A stretch of DNA of 26,867 nucleotides from Dethiothermospora halolimnae (GCF_037577855.1 NZ_JBAKFX010000055.1:1-26867), one strand, 5' to 3'; positions 7,328 to 15,068 are shown, counted from the first letter of the stretch. The notes: generated by a model from the sequence alone, not told the origin. Numbers and translations are program-made.

Positions 7328-9226
7328 TTATTTTTTATCTTCAATTTTTTCTGCAAGTTCATTTAAGTAAACCCATCTTTTCATCTTCTCATCTAGCTTT
7401 TCTTCAATTTCTTTTTTTTCACTTATTAGCTCCTGCAAACGGACATAATCAGTAGATGCCCCTTCAATCTTAGATTCTATTTCTTCTACTTTAGCCTCTA
7501 GGTTAACAATAATATCATCTATCTCTTCAAACTCCCTTTTTTCATTATAAGAAAATTTTAATGACTTATCCTTAGGTTTTATTTTTTCCTTTTTATTTTC
7601 AGACTTATTTTTTGTTTCCTTTTTTTCATTTATAGCTTTACTATTAGTTAATTTAGCGTCTTTCTTTATTTGAGTGTAATTCCCTGTATATTGGACAATT
7701 TTCCCTTTACCTTCAAATACGAATATTTTTTCTGCCATTTTATCTAGAAAATATCTATCATGGGAAACCGATATAACTGCTCCTTCAAACTCTTCTAAAT
7801 AATCCTCTAAAATAGTAAGGGTATTTATATCTAAGTCATTAGTTGGCTCATCTAAAATCAATACATTTGGAGCTTCCATAAGTACTCTAAGAAGATGAAG
7901 CCTTCTTTTTTCTCCTCCAGATAACTTTCCTATCAAATTCCATTGAATATCAGGAGGAAATAGGAATCTTTCTAACATCTGAGATGCAGTTATTTTATCT
8001 CCCTTTGAAGTAGTTATATATTCAGCCCCCTTCTTAATATATTCTATAACCCTAAGATTATTGTCCATTTCATGGGCTTCTTGGGAGAACACTCCCATTT
8101 TTACAGTCTCTCCTATAGTTACATCTCCTTTATTTGGATTGAGCTTTCCAGATATAATATTTATAAGAGTAGATTTTCCACTGCCATTTGGTCCTATTAT
8201 CCCTACCCTATCATCTCTTAAAACAATATAACTAAAATCATCAATTACTACTTTATTATCAAAGGATTTAGATATATTTTCAATCTCCACTACCTTTCTA
8301 CCAAGTCTACTACTTCCAACAGATATATCCATCTTATCTTCCTTTATATTTACATTACTTTCTTCTAATTTCTCAAAACGATCTATCCTTGCTTTTTGTT
8401 TGGTTGTTCTAGCCTTAACTCCTTTTTTCATCCAAGCCAACTCTTTCTTAAAAAGCCTCTGTCTTTTCTTTTCTTTGGCTAGCTCTACTTCTTCTCTCTC
8501 CAATTTCTTTTCTAAATAGCTATTATAATTTCCCACATAGGTATAAAGGTTTCCCCTATCTAGCTCTATTATATGGTTAACTATCCTATCTAAAAAGTAT
8601 CTATCATGGGTAATCATTATTAGTGAACCTTTTTTATTATTTAAATACTCTTCTAGCCAATCAATAGTATCATTATCTAAATGGTTAGTTGGTTCATCTA
8701 ATATAAGTAAATCTGAAGGATTAATTAATGCTGATGCCAGGGCTATCCTTTTCTTTTCTCCCCCAGACATATTCCCTACTTTAGCATTAAAATCTGGTAT
8801 TCCTAGTTTTGTTAATATGGCTTTGGCCTCACTTTCTAAATCCCAGGCATTCATGGTATCCATCTTATTGGTAAGCTTTATAATTTTTTCATTTGATATA
8901 TCAGGATTATTAATAGCCATCTGATATTCCCTTACTAATTTCATAATATCCGAGTTCCCCTTAAAAACCTGCTCCAATACAGTGGCCTCTCTATCAAAGT
9001 GCGGATTCTGACTAAGATATTCTATTCTAGTATTATTATTTTTAATTATTCTACCTTTATCTGGTTTTTCTATTCCTGTAATTATTTTTAAAAGGGTGCT
9101 TTTACCGGTGCCATTAACCCCTATAAGACCTATTTTGTTCCCTTCATTTATCCCTAAACTTATATTATTAAGTAATTGTTTTTCTGTATAACTTTTATAT
9201 ATATTTTCTACACTTAATATATTCAT
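7328..9226 (-). CDS. ABC-F family ATPase, Uup-like
   Basis: Cytoplasmic ribosome-associated ATPase (632 aa) with two ABC domains and no membrane segments. The first has Walker A GVNGTGKST (36-44), signature MSGGEKKR and Walker B LLILDEPTNHLD; the second has GPNGSGKST, LSGGEKRR and VLILDEPTNDLD. Between them is the basic P-site tRNA interaction linker ('KKLEREEVELAKEKKRQRLF', then 'KARTTKQKARIDRFEKLE'). From about residue 535 there is a lysine/glutamate-rich segment and a C-terminal coiled coil ('EIDDIIVNLEAKVEEIESKI'), the Uup-type C-terminal domain, which binds DNA in Uup. Antibiotic-resistance ABC-F proteins rarely have this tail, so a housekeeping translation or DNA role is favoured. The gene is 33 bp downstream of the Nudix gene. 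Confidence 0.88.
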   Translation of the reverse strand: MNILSVENIYKSYTEKQLLNNISLGINEGNKIGLIGVNGTGKSTLLKIITGIEKPDKGRIIKNNNTRIEYLSQNPHFDREATVLEQVFKGNSDIMKLVREYQMAINNPDISNEKIIKLTNKMDTMNAWDLESEAKAILTKLGIPDFNAKVGNMSGGEKKRIALASALINPSDLLILDEPTNHLDNDTIDWLEEYLNNKKGSLIMITHDRYFLDRIVNHIIELDRGNLYTYVGNYNSYLEKKLEREEVELAKEKKRQRLFKKELAWMKKGVKARTTKQKARIDRFEKLEESNVNIKEDKMDISVGSSRLGRKVVEIENISKSFDNKVVIDDFSYIVLRDDRVGIIGPNGSGKSTLINIISGKLNPNKGDVTIGETVKMGVFSQEAHEMDNNLRVIEYIKKGAEYITTSKGDKITASQMLERFLFPPDIQWNLIGKLSGGEKRRLHLLRVLMEAPNVLILDEPTNDLDINTLTILEDYLEEFEGAVISVSHDRYFLDKMAEKIFVFEGKGKIVQYTGNYTQIKKDAKLTNSKAINEKKETKNKSENKKEKIKPKDKSLKFSYNEKREFEEIDDIIVNLEAKVEEIESKIEGASTDYVRLQELISEKKEIEEKLDEKMKRWVYLNELAEKIEDKK

Positions 9227-9259
9227 TTTATCTCCTCTCGTTATGTGTTTGTTTCTAAT

Positions 9260-9826
9260 TTATAACTTTATTTTTCTAGCCCTATTTATAATTTTATTAT
9301 AAATATCAATCAAATATAGTTCATTAGAATATTTATCTAAGTCACTAATATTAATCCAACCAACATCACTGGTTTCCTCTTCATTGATAATTAGTTTTTC
9401 CTTCTCATCTGCTATTAAAATATATGATGTGTTTAAGTGTAAATGGGATGAAACATACTTTCCCCTTTTTATATGTCCATATACGGGTATGATATCAATG
9501 GAAGCTAATTTATCGGTTAATGGTACTACATTAGAAACTCCTGTCTCTTCCTTTGCTTCTTTAAGGGCCACTTTAAGCATATCATTGTCCCCATCGGCAT
9601 GACCTCCAGTCCATGCCCAAGTATTATATATATTATGATGAATCATTAATATTTTGTCTAAAGAATCGTTTAATATTAACCCCGAACTTGTCATATGGGC
9701 TACTTTATTACTTCTAGTTAGTATATTCTCATAAAAATGATCTATATAGTCTAATATTATTTTTTTATCATTTATTTCTTGATCATTAATTGGTTGATAC
9801 TCTAATATTTCCTTTCTAAAGTTCAC
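9260..9826 (-). CDS. Nudix hydrolase
   Basis: Soluble pyrophosphohydrolase of about 188 residues. The Nudix box is 'GGHADGDNDMLKVALKEAKE' followed by E-T-G-V. Compared with G-x5-E-x7-R-E-U-x-E-E-x-G-U, the first Glu is Asn and the Arg is Lys, while the metal-binding E-x2-E-E core is kept, so activity is likely. The N-terminal 30 residues ('LEYQPINDQEINDKKIILDY') match the lead-in of small COG1051-type Nudix proteins. A reading from an ATG at 9841 exists, but that ATG and the next two codons form the GGGAGG Shine-Dalgarno of a GTG codon at 9826, spaced 7 bases; GTG is the better start. It is 26 bp after the AraC-type gene. The substrate is unknown. Confidence 0.82.
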   Translation of the reverse strand: MNFRKEILEYQPINDQEINDKKIILDYIDHFYENILTRSNKVAHMTSSGLILNDSLDKILMIHHNIYNTWAWTGGHADGDNDMLKVALKEAKEETGVSNVVPLTDKLASIDIIPVYGHIKRGKYVSSHLHLNTSYILIADEKEKLIINEEETSDVGWINISDLDKYSNELYLIDIYNKIINRARKIKL

Positions 9827-9852
9827 TGTAATTCCTCCCATTTTTATCTATG

Positions 9853-10716
9853 TTAGTCCTTTTCTATAGCTACTAACATCTGTACCTCATTATTCTCTAA
9901 GTAATTTTTATCATATATATTTAACATGCCTATTCTGTTTAAATCAAGTTGTATTTCTTTAATCATAATCCATTTATACAGATCGTCAACAAAGGTCCCT
10001 CTAATATCAAACATATCTCCAGTATATATAAAGCTTACATACCAACCTTTAGGTACTATATATTTTTTAAATTTAGTCTTTTCATTCATCCCTTCTCTTT
10101 CCATGCCATAAAACACAGTATATTCCCCGTTATCTTCTCCATTGCAACTCACCGCAGTATAAACCTTTTCATGGTTTAAGTGATCAATTCCTTCAGTGTT
10201 TTTTAAAAATGAATCCCAAGTATGCCCCATAAGGTTTTCGAATCCTTCATTATTTACATCTACATCTATATATACACCTTCAAGACATAATTTATCTATA
10301 TATCTATAAGTTTCTTTAAGGGTTAGATTTCCTTTGTAATTTACAATATCCCGTTCCACAATATTAGCCTTTTCCACCAAACTAATATTATTTTTTTCCC
10401 TTCTATATATAGAAGGGGATACCCCAAACTGCTTTTTAAATGCTCTGCTAAAAACCTCGGGATACTCAAAACCAAAGTCGTAGGCTATATCTATCACCGG
10501 TGTGTCTGTTTTAGATAAATATCTAAGGGTCTCGGTTAATTTTCTCCCAAGTATATACTGTTTTAGTGTCATTCCAGATACTGTTTTAAATATTCTGTTA
10601 AAATGGAATTTAGATATACAAAACCGTTGTGAGATATATTCAAGGGATATTTTTTCCTTAATGTTATCCTCAATATAATCAATTGTTTTATTTATAACAT
10701 CAACATAAAAGTTCAT
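9853..10716 (-). CDS. AraC-family transcriptional regulator with GyrI-like effector domain
   Basis: A 287-residue regulator. Residues 1-110 form the two-helix-turn-helix AraC domain ('KISLEYISQRFCISKFHFNR' and 'DTPVIDIAYDFGFEYPEVFS' followed by RAFKKQFGVSPSIYR). Residues of about 120-287 form a GyrI-like/AraC effector-binding domain ('LEGVYIDVD' through 'KGWYVSFIYTGDMFDIRGTF'), as in regulators related to Rob and SAV-type multidrug sensors. AAAGGTGG precedes the ATG by 8 bases. Nudix and ABC-F genes follow closely and could share its message. A 25-bp perfect inverted repeat lies in its upstream region. It probably senses a hydrophobic small molecule; the target is unknown. Confidence 0.87.
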   Translation of the reverse strand: MNFYVDVINKTIDYIEDNIKEKISLEYISQRFCISKFHFNRIFKTVSGMTLKQYILGRKLTETLRYLSKTDTPVIDIAYDFGFEYPEVFSRAFKKQFGVSPSIYRREKNNISLVEKANIVERDIVNYKGNLTLKETYRYIDKLCLEGVYIDVDVNNEGFENLMGHTWDSFLKNTEGIDHLNHEKVYTAVSCNGEDNGEYTVFYGMEREGMNEKTKFKKYIVPKGWYVSFIYTGDMFDIRGTFVDDLYKWIMIKEIQLDLNRIGMLNIYDKNYLENNEVQMLVAIEKD

Positions 10717-10754
10717 CTATATTCCACCTTTCTATACGATTTAACTCTTTCCCA

Positions 10755-10818
10755 TTTAATATTCAATATATAAACATAAAACTCCTTTTTATCTTATGTT
10801 TATATATTGAATATTAAA
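10755..10818. promoter_or_regulatory. 25-bp perfect inverted repeat upstream of the AraC-type gene
   Basis: Arms 10755-10779 and 10794-10818 (TTTAATATTCAATATATAAA + CATAA and its complement) are perfect and separated by 14 bases. No T run follows on either strand. It lies 39 bp before the AraC-type start, between that gene and the dehydrogenase terminator, so an operator or a leader hairpin is more likely than a terminator. No clear -35/-10 pair was found. Confidence 0.5.
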
Positions 10819-10843
10819 ATATAATTATTATAAATAGAAATAT

Positions 10844-10865
10844 CCCCTAGACTAATGTCTAGGGG
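10844..10865 (-). terminator. Terminator-like hairpin after the short-chain dehydrogenase gene
   Basis: CCCCTAGAC-TAAT-GTCTAGGGG is a perfect 9-bp stem with a 4-base loop, 18 bases after the dehydrogenase stop codon. The minus-strand tail (ATATTTCTATTT) is T-rich rather than a pure T run. Confidence 0.6.
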
Positions 10866-10883
10866 AACATGGTACTGTATAGG

Positions 10884-11729
10884 TTACCATAACTGTGATC
10901 TTAAAGTTTTTGGCTTTTTGCCATCAATATCAGTAAAACCATAGTGTTCTGCCACTTCTCCTGTAAGTAGAATCTTTCCTGTATCTTTAATAGCATCTTT
11001 ATCTTCTGCTAAAGCTCCCACACATCTTCCAACAAATCGAGGTGTCTCCATGTTTTCAATATCAACTGTATTGTCATATTTGGCATATTCAACCATTCCT
11101 TCAGTTCTTACTTGACCAGGATATAGAGAAAATACTGATACCCCATATTTCTTTAATTCATGGGCTGTATCAGAAGATAGTCTATCAACTGCTGCCTTAC
11201 AGACTCCATAGGCCACATTATTATAATATCTACGCCCCCCATAAAATGATATATTTACAATTAATCCTTGTTTTTCTTTAGCCATTATATCTGCTGCTAA
11301 TCTACTTGCAACATAATTTGATCTCAGACCCACAGTATAGTTATCATCCCATAGTGAAACCGGTTGTTTCCAAAAAGGTGTATTAAAGAAGTACTCTTCA
11401 GCAACATGGACTCCTCCTCCCCATGCATTATTAACTAATATATCTAGTTTCCCCTGTTCTCCAACTACTCTTTTAAATAATTGTTCCACTTCTTCATCAT
11501 TGGAGTGATCACATTTATGGGCAATCCCAACACCACCGAGTTTTGTAACTTCTTTCGCCGTCTTATAGATATTAGTGTCCTTTAAAAATTCCGGTAGATT
11601 CTTTCCATCCTCTGTGCGTCCAGTTATATAGACAGTAGCCCCAAGCTCTCCTAATCCTAGCGCTACACCTTTTCCCACACCTCTACTTCCTCCCGTGACA
11701 ATTGCAACTTTCCCTTTAAGACTATTCAT
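10884..11729 (-). CDS. Short-chain dehydrogenase/reductase, DHRS1-like
   Basis: A 281-residue NAD(P)-dependent Rossmann-fold oxidoreductase. The nucleotide loop is GGSRGVGKG (13-21), 'ITGRT' follows strand 2, 'DILVNNAWGGG' contains the NNAG-type motif, and the catalytic part has Ser in 'VNISFYGG' and Tyr/Lys in Y-G-V-C-K. The 'PFWKQPVSLWDDNYTVGLRS' segment and a C-terminal 'EHYGFTDIDGKKP' closely follow the pattern of the DHRS1 subgroup, which is longer than the classic 250-residue SDRs. GGGGGAG sits 6 bases before the ATG. The physiological substrate is not known. A hairpin lies directly in front of its Shine-Dalgarno. Confidence 0.87.
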   Translation of the reverse strand: MNSLKGKVAIVTGGSRGVGKGVALGLGELGATVYITGRTEDGKNLPEFLKDTNIYKTAKEVTKLGGVGIAHKCDHSNDEEVEQLFKRVVGEQGKLDILVNNAWGGGVHVAEEYFFNTPFWKQPVSLWDDNYTVGLRSNYVASRLAADIMAKEKQGLIVNISFYGGRRYYNNVAYGVCKAAVDRLSSDTAHELKKYGVSVFSLYPGQVRTEGMVEYAKYDNTVDIENMETPRFVGRCVGALAEDKDAIKDTGKILLTGEVAEHYGFTDIDGKKPKTLRSQLW

Positions 11730-11745
11730 TTAAATCTCCCCCTTC

Positions 11746-11791
11746 AAAAAGCTAATATATAAACTCTATATACTTTATATATTAGCTTTTT
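11746..11791 (-). terminator. Hairpin between the zinc-ribbon gene and the dehydrogenase gene
   Basis: Arms AAAAAGCTAATATATAAA (11746-11763) and TTTATATATTAGCTTTTT (11774-11791) pair perfectly around a 10-base loop, with T runs on both strands. CTTC/GAAG outside can extend the stem with a bulge. It can end the zinc-ribbon gene message, but its last arm stops at the Shine-Dalgarno of the dehydrogenase gene, so it could also act as an attenuator for it. Confidence 0.6.
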
Positions 11792-11828
11792 TTGAAGATA
11801 CTTTCATGACATTTCTTGCTATTTATAT

Positions 11829-12740
11829 CTATTTACCTGACTTTCTTTCTCTACTCTTCTTTACATTGGCTCTATTTCTACACGTTGTATCACAATATTT
11901 AGCTCTAGTATTATTAGCAATAAATACGTCGTTACAGTGCTTACACCTTCTAAATACTATTGTTTCATCGGTCACTGCAAATGCATATATGGTTTCAATT
12001 GCAGTTTTAAGGGAATCAAATTCCCAAGAAATATTGGTTTTATCCAATTGCTCAATTGTAAATCCTATTTTTTCAGCATGAAATTTTCCGGCCATAATAG
12101 TAACATTTTCAGTTAAGTTTACCGATGTATTTTTATATACTGATAATTGGTTAAAATGTAAAGCTATCATTTTACCAAAATTTATAATCCAATCAATTTT
12201 TTCTGAATAAAATTTGGAGAAGACAAGGTCCAATACAACAGGACGCTTTCCATAAAATTTAGGTGAATCTTCCCTTTTTACAATGTCCACACAGTTTTTA
12301 TATTTATTAACTTTTATATCTCCTTCCTCCGTAAAGGGTATAAACTTATGGATATATTCACTTTCGTCCATTATTTTTTCCTTTGTAATATAGTTATTCT
12401 TAATTAATAAAACTTTTTCATCTCCTATGACATCTCTATTATACACACTGGCACTAATTAGACCGAGGAGACCATACTTTTTTGTAAATATTAAGATTTT
12501 ATTATTTAGCCTTTCTTTATTTTTATTATTTTCTTTTTCTAATTCTAAAGCTATATCCCCTATTGTTATTAAATCTATAATTAGATCTTCCGCTACATTA
12601 AATGGATTATACATACTAAATACTGAACCTTCACATGGTGTTATATAAATATCTCCTTTTGATGCTTCTCTAATTTCATAGTCACTATACTTAATCCAAT
12701 TAGTTCCAAAGTTTCCTATCAAAGATATTTTCCCATCCAC
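11829..12740 (-). CDS. Uncharacterised protein with C-terminal CGNR-like zinc ribbon
   Basis: A 303-residue protein that I do not recognise over most of its length. The last 38 residues hold a four-cysteine site: C266-x2-C269, C283-x3-C287, in 'CKHCNDVFIANNTRAKYCDT' then T-C-R-N-R, followed by a strongly basic tail (KKSRERKSGK). This resembles CGNR zinc-finger proteins, with C-R-N-R in place of C-G-N-R, and suggests nucleic-acid binding, probably a transcription regulator. The N-terminal 250 residues are mixed alpha/beta with no visible signal or membrane segment and contain 'VYNRDVIGDEKVLLIKNNYI'. AAGGAGG precedes the ATG by about 6 bases. It is a single-gene unit between the dead flavin reductase and the dehydrogenase. 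Confidence 0.6.
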   Translation of the reverse strand: MDGKISLIGNFGTNWIKYSDYEIREASKGDIYITPCEGSVFSMYNPFNVAEDLIIDLITIGDIALELEKENNKNKERLNNKILIFTKKYGLLGLISASVYNRDVIGDEKVLLIKNNYITKEKIMDESEYIHKFIPFTEEGDIKVNKYKNCVDIVKREDSPKFYGKRPVVLDLVFSKFYSEKIDWIINFGKMIALHFNQLSVYKNTSVNLTENVTIMAGKFHAEKIGFTIEQLDKTNISWEFDSLKTAIETIYAFAVTDETIVFRRCKHCNDVFIANNTRAKYCDTTCRNRANVKKSRERKSGK

Positions 12741-12806
12741 ATTTCATTCCTCCTTATAAATCTGATATGTAAATTTTATAATAATTATTATCGATTATAT
12801 TTTCTT

Positions 12807-13089
12807 TTAATCTTCATCTGACTTATTTAACATCATATTAAAACTACGATTAGATTCCTTAACGTATATTCCCTTGGGAATAAAGTTTTTACTAAGCAAT
12901 TCTTTGGTTTCTTTAGATATTTTCATATCTGTGGCAATTTCTTTTCCAGCTGTCTGTATATGTTTTAGCAAGATATACATTTATAGTTTCTGCACCGGCT
13001 CCTTTAGCCCCTTTTAGAAAGGCATTAACCATTACATTAGTATTACTATCTTTCCCCTTAGGACTCCCATTAACAACTACAATCTTCAT
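12807..13089 (-). pseudogene. NAD(P)H-dependent FMN reductase/flavodoxin-like protein with internal deletion and frameshift
   Basis: The first about 42 codons from the ATG at 13089 (Shine-Dalgarno AAGGAAG, 6-base spacing) read M-K-I-V-V-V-N-G-S-P-K-G-K-D-S-N-T, the FMN phosphate loop of flavin reductases, up to 'ETINVYLAK'. The frame then leaves the family and stops at 12913. In another frame, from about 12970 to the TAA at 12807, the C-terminus of the same family appears: 'TAGKEIATDMKISKETKELL' then S-K-N-F-I-P-K-G-I-Y-V. The middle of the gene, roughly 100 residues including the cysteine-rich region of such proteins, has been lost. The gene is dead, although its promoter looks intact. Confidence 0.8.
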
Positions 13090-13140
13090 ATTCAACTTCC
13101 TTTCTATAATTATTGAAAAGTTAAATTATACCCACTCTTC

Positions 13141-13201
13141 TAAATATATAATAGCTGTAATAGTTATAAACGTTATAACTATTACAGCTATTATATATTT
13201 A
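13141..13201. promoter_or_regulatory. 61-bp palindrome overlapping the -10 and start region of the flavin reductase pseudogene
   Basis: Arms 13141-13169 and 13173-13201 are perfect complements over 29 bp around a 3-base centre (ACG). The core TAGTTATAA-ACG-TTATAACTA is flanked by further symmetric sequence (TAATAGCTGTAA and its complement). The outer end touches the -10 hexamer (13201-13206) of the minus-strand promoter, the place expected for a repressor operator. There are no T runs at the ends, so it is unlikely to be a terminator. Confidence 0.7.
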
Positions 13202-13229
13202 TTCTATTCTTAATCTATTATTTTGTCAA
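13201..13229 (-). promoter_or_regulatory. Sigma-A promoter of the flavin reductase pseudogene
   Basis: On the minus strand TTGACA (13229-13224) and TAGAAT (13206-13201) are separated by exactly 17 bases: a perfect -35 and a good -10. Transcription would start near 13194, inside the palindrome, about 105 bases before the start codon. The rest of this gap (13230-13412) is A/T-rich. It holds only a short minus-strand open stretch (about 13340-13390, ending G-R-E-I-W-K-A-V-D-L) that I cannot identify. Confidence 0.75.
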
Positions 13230-13412
13230 TTGTTTTTTGTTTAAATTACTAAATTTTACTCTTTTACATAAGTATACCGTAATACTTTTAGATATTCTCT
13301 TAATTTTAATCTTTTTTATATAATATTTTTATAAATCAACAGCTTTCCATATTTCTCTACCTGTTTTTATATTTATCAAACTAGCTTAAGCTACTATGAT
13401 TAATATATTATT

Positions 13413-13814
13413 TCACTTAACTACCATATCCTTAATAAGAGATCTATGGGATTCTTCTTCCTCAATAATTAATTTAATATTAGGAAATTTATCTACTAGA
13501 GATATATAACCCTTTGCCGCCTTAAGTTCCCCCTTTTCTAGCAAATTTAAAGTAAGATTTAAACCAAAGATTTTATACAACCTTGTAATAACTATTGCTT
13601 TGGTCTTTTTAGGCTTAAGTTTTTCCATAGTATAATTTTTTAAAATACCAGCATGTTTTCCCTCATCTGCTGCTATTTTAAGAAAAGTTTCCTTATATTT
13701 AGTTTCTTTTATCACTTTAGCTAATCTTTTATACAATAACACCGCATCCAGTTCACCCTGTTGTGCTTTAATAAGTTGCTTTCTGTCACTTTTTGTAATA
13801 TCTATATTTTTCAT
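13413..13814 (-). CDS. Ferritin-like (rubrerythrin-type) di-iron protein
   Basis: A 133-residue four-helix protein with the di-iron ligand set of rubrerythrin-like domains: E21 (QQGELDA), E51-x2-H54 (DEGKH), a Glu in 'LEKGELKAAKGY' (E93 or E96), and E120-x2-H123 (EEESH). It has no rubredoxin-type C-x2-C centre and no membrane domain, so it is a stand-alone ferritin-like domain. Members of this group act in peroxide reduction or iron handling. AAAGGAGA precedes the ATG. It lies 60 bp after glutathione peroxidase and probably shares its oxidative-stress role. The exact reaction cannot be read from sequence. Confidence 0.75.
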   Translation of the reverse strand: MKNIDITKSDRKQLIKAQQGELDAVLLYKRLAKVIKETKYKETFLKIAADEGKHAGILKNYTMEKLKPKKTKAIVITRLYKIFGLNLTLNLLEKGELKAAKGYISLVDKFPNIKLIIEEEESHRSLIKDMVVK

Positions 13815-13874
13815 AAAATACTGTCTCCTTTATCACTTAGTTTGCATACATTCTCTAGAAGAATATAATTATAC

Positions 13875-14354
13875 CTATTGACTCAGTAATTTTTCTATAT
13901 CTTTTCTAATCTTTGATGGTGGCGTTGTAGGTGCGTATCTTTTAAATACATTACCATTGGAATCTATTAAAAATTTAGTGAAGTTCCATTTTATTTTCCT
14001 GTTGAAAACTCCCATTGCTTCATTTTTTAAATATTTATACAATGGATGGGCATTTTCACCATTCACATCTATCTTTTCAAACATACTAAATGTTACCCAA
14101 TAGTTTAACTTACAAAATTGTTGTATTTCCTTATTACTACCGGACTCTTGATTTGCAAATTGATTGCAAGGGAAGCCTAGTATCTCAAAACCTCTGTTAT
14201 TATAATCTTGATATAATTCTTCTAGTTCTTTAAATTGAGGTGTTAACCCACATTTACTAGCAGTATTAACAACTAAAATCACCTTATCTTTATATTTTTT
14301 CATAGTTACTTCCTCACCGAATATACTTCTTGCTGTAAAATCATAAAAATTCAT
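13875..14354 (-). CDS. Glutathione peroxidase family protein (Cys type)
   Basis: A 159-residue thioredoxin-fold peroxidase with the usual bacterial length. The peroxidatic residue is Cys35 in 'VNTASKCGLTPQ', encoded by a normal Cys codon and not by UGA. The other members of the catalytic set are Gln65 in 'GFPCNQF' and Trp/Asn in 'IKWNFTKFL'. Cys63 in 'FPCNQ' is the conserved second cysteine. Bacterial Cys-type members usually take electrons from thioredoxin and reduce organic or lipid hydroperoxides. AAAGGAGA sits 6-8 bases before the ATG. It lies directly downstream of the OhrR-like regulator, and its upstream region contains the same 23-bp element as the ohrR upstream region. Confidence 0.92.
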   Translation of the reverse strand: MNFYDFTARSIFGEEVTMKKYKDKVILVVNTASKCGLTPQFKELEELYQDYNNRGFEILGFPCNQFANQESGSNKEIQQFCKLNYWVTFSMFEKIDVNGENAHPLYKYLKNEAMGVFNRKIKWNFTKFLIDSNGNVFKRYAPTTPPSKIRKDIEKLLSQ

Positions 14355-14388
14355 AGATATTCTCCTTTCAAATACATTAAGTTTAGTT

Positions 14389-14411
14389 AAATTTAATTTA
14401 GTCCAATTAAT
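14389..14411. promoter_or_regulatory. Candidate OhrR operator upstream of the glutathione peroxidase gene
   Basis: The 23-mer starting AAATTTAATTTAGTCCAATT matches, in 21 of 23 positions, the element upstream of the OhrR-like gene. Flanking TTTAGTTAAA copies lie on both sides (about 14382 and 14411). It lies 35-57 bases before the glutathione peroxidase start. Binding by the neighbouring regulator is inference. Confidence 0.5.
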
Positions 14412-14446
14412 TTAGTTAAAATATAAAGTTAAATTCTATATAGAAT

Positions 14447-14887
14447 TTAACTTTTATTATTCAATTGATTTAAAACTTTATCTAAATATTTTTTGAGCAT
14501 AATAATATCTTCTTGATTCCCATTAAAATTACAATAAACCCTATCTGGAACTTCAAGTATATCATCTTTCAATACTTTTCCCTTATCTGTTATTTCTATA
14601 GTAACTACTCTATCATCTTCCTTATTTCTATACTTAATAACTAGGTTCATTGATACTAATTTATTGATTACAGGAGTAAGGGTTCCTGAATCTAAGTGTA
14701 GCCGTTGTCCTAACTCCTTAAATAAAATTTTTTCCTCTTCCCATAAAACCAACATGGTTATATATTGGGTATATGTTAAGTTGTACTTATCAAGAACCGG
14801 TTTATATAATTTTATAACTTTCCTTGATAACGCATACAATGGAAAACATAATTGATTCTCTAATTTTATTTTATTGTATTTATTCAT
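14447..14887 (-). CDS. ohrR: OhrR-like MarR-family organic-peroxide sensor
   Basis: A 146-residue winged-helix repressor. The N-terminal 'LENQLCFPLYALSRKVIKLY' is the OhrR signature. Cys14 is the reactive cysteine that is oxidised by organic hydroperoxides (Cys15 in Bacillus subtilis OhrR), and Tyr18, Tyr28 and Tyr39 fall where the Cys-contacting tyrosines lie in that protein (Tyr19, 29, 40). 'LFKELGQRLHLDSGTLTPVI' is the recognition helix and 'YRNKEDDRVVTIEITDKG' the wing. A reading from a GTG at 14905 would place the GGGGAG Shine-Dalgarno inside the coding region; the ATG at 14887, 10 bases after it, is preferred. The usual ohr partner is absent; here the neighbour is a glutathione peroxidase. 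Confidence 0.85.
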   Translation of the reverse strand: MNKYNKIKLENQLCFPLYALSRKVIKLYKPVLDKYNLTYTQYITMLVLWEEEKILFKELGQRLHLDSGTLTPVINKLVSMNLVIKYRNKEDDRVVTIEITDKGKVLKDDILEVPDRVYCNFNGNQEDIIMLKKYLDKVLNQLNNKS

Positions 14888-14919
14888 GGCAACTAATCTC
14901 CCCACAATATAATTTGAAT

Positions 14920-14942
14920 AAATTTAATTTAGTTCAATCAAT
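14920..14942. promoter_or_regulatory. Candidate OhrR operator upstream of its own gene
   Basis: The 23-mer starting AAATTTAATTTAGTTCAATC, 33-55 bases before the OhrR start, repeats the element in front of glutathione peroxidase with only two differences. Two copies at the heads of neighbouring genes in otherwise unlike intergenic DNA support autoregulation and joint control. Confidence 0.5.
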
Positions 14943-15068
14943 ATTCCATTTCATTGTATGTTAAATTATTTTAATTGTCAACTATTAATTTCATACTTAA
15001 TACCATGCTGTCTACTATATTTATTTAACTATGGATTTTAGTCTATTATAGCCGACATAATATGTTCC

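Noticed and set aside
7234..7455. 73-codon plus-strand open frame at the end of the ABC-F gene
   Set aside because: It has no Shine-Dalgarno, a composition typical of A/T-rich noncoding DNA, and overlaps the coiled-coil end of the ABC-F gene.
12913..13095. Intact 60-residue flavoprotein starting at a TTG
   Set aside because: Only the first about 42 residues are family sequence; the C-terminal family sequence continues in another frame, so this is one end of a broken gene.
13875..14354. Selenocysteine glutathione peroxidase
   Set aside because: The active-site residue is encoded by a normal Cys codon and there is no in-frame UGA.
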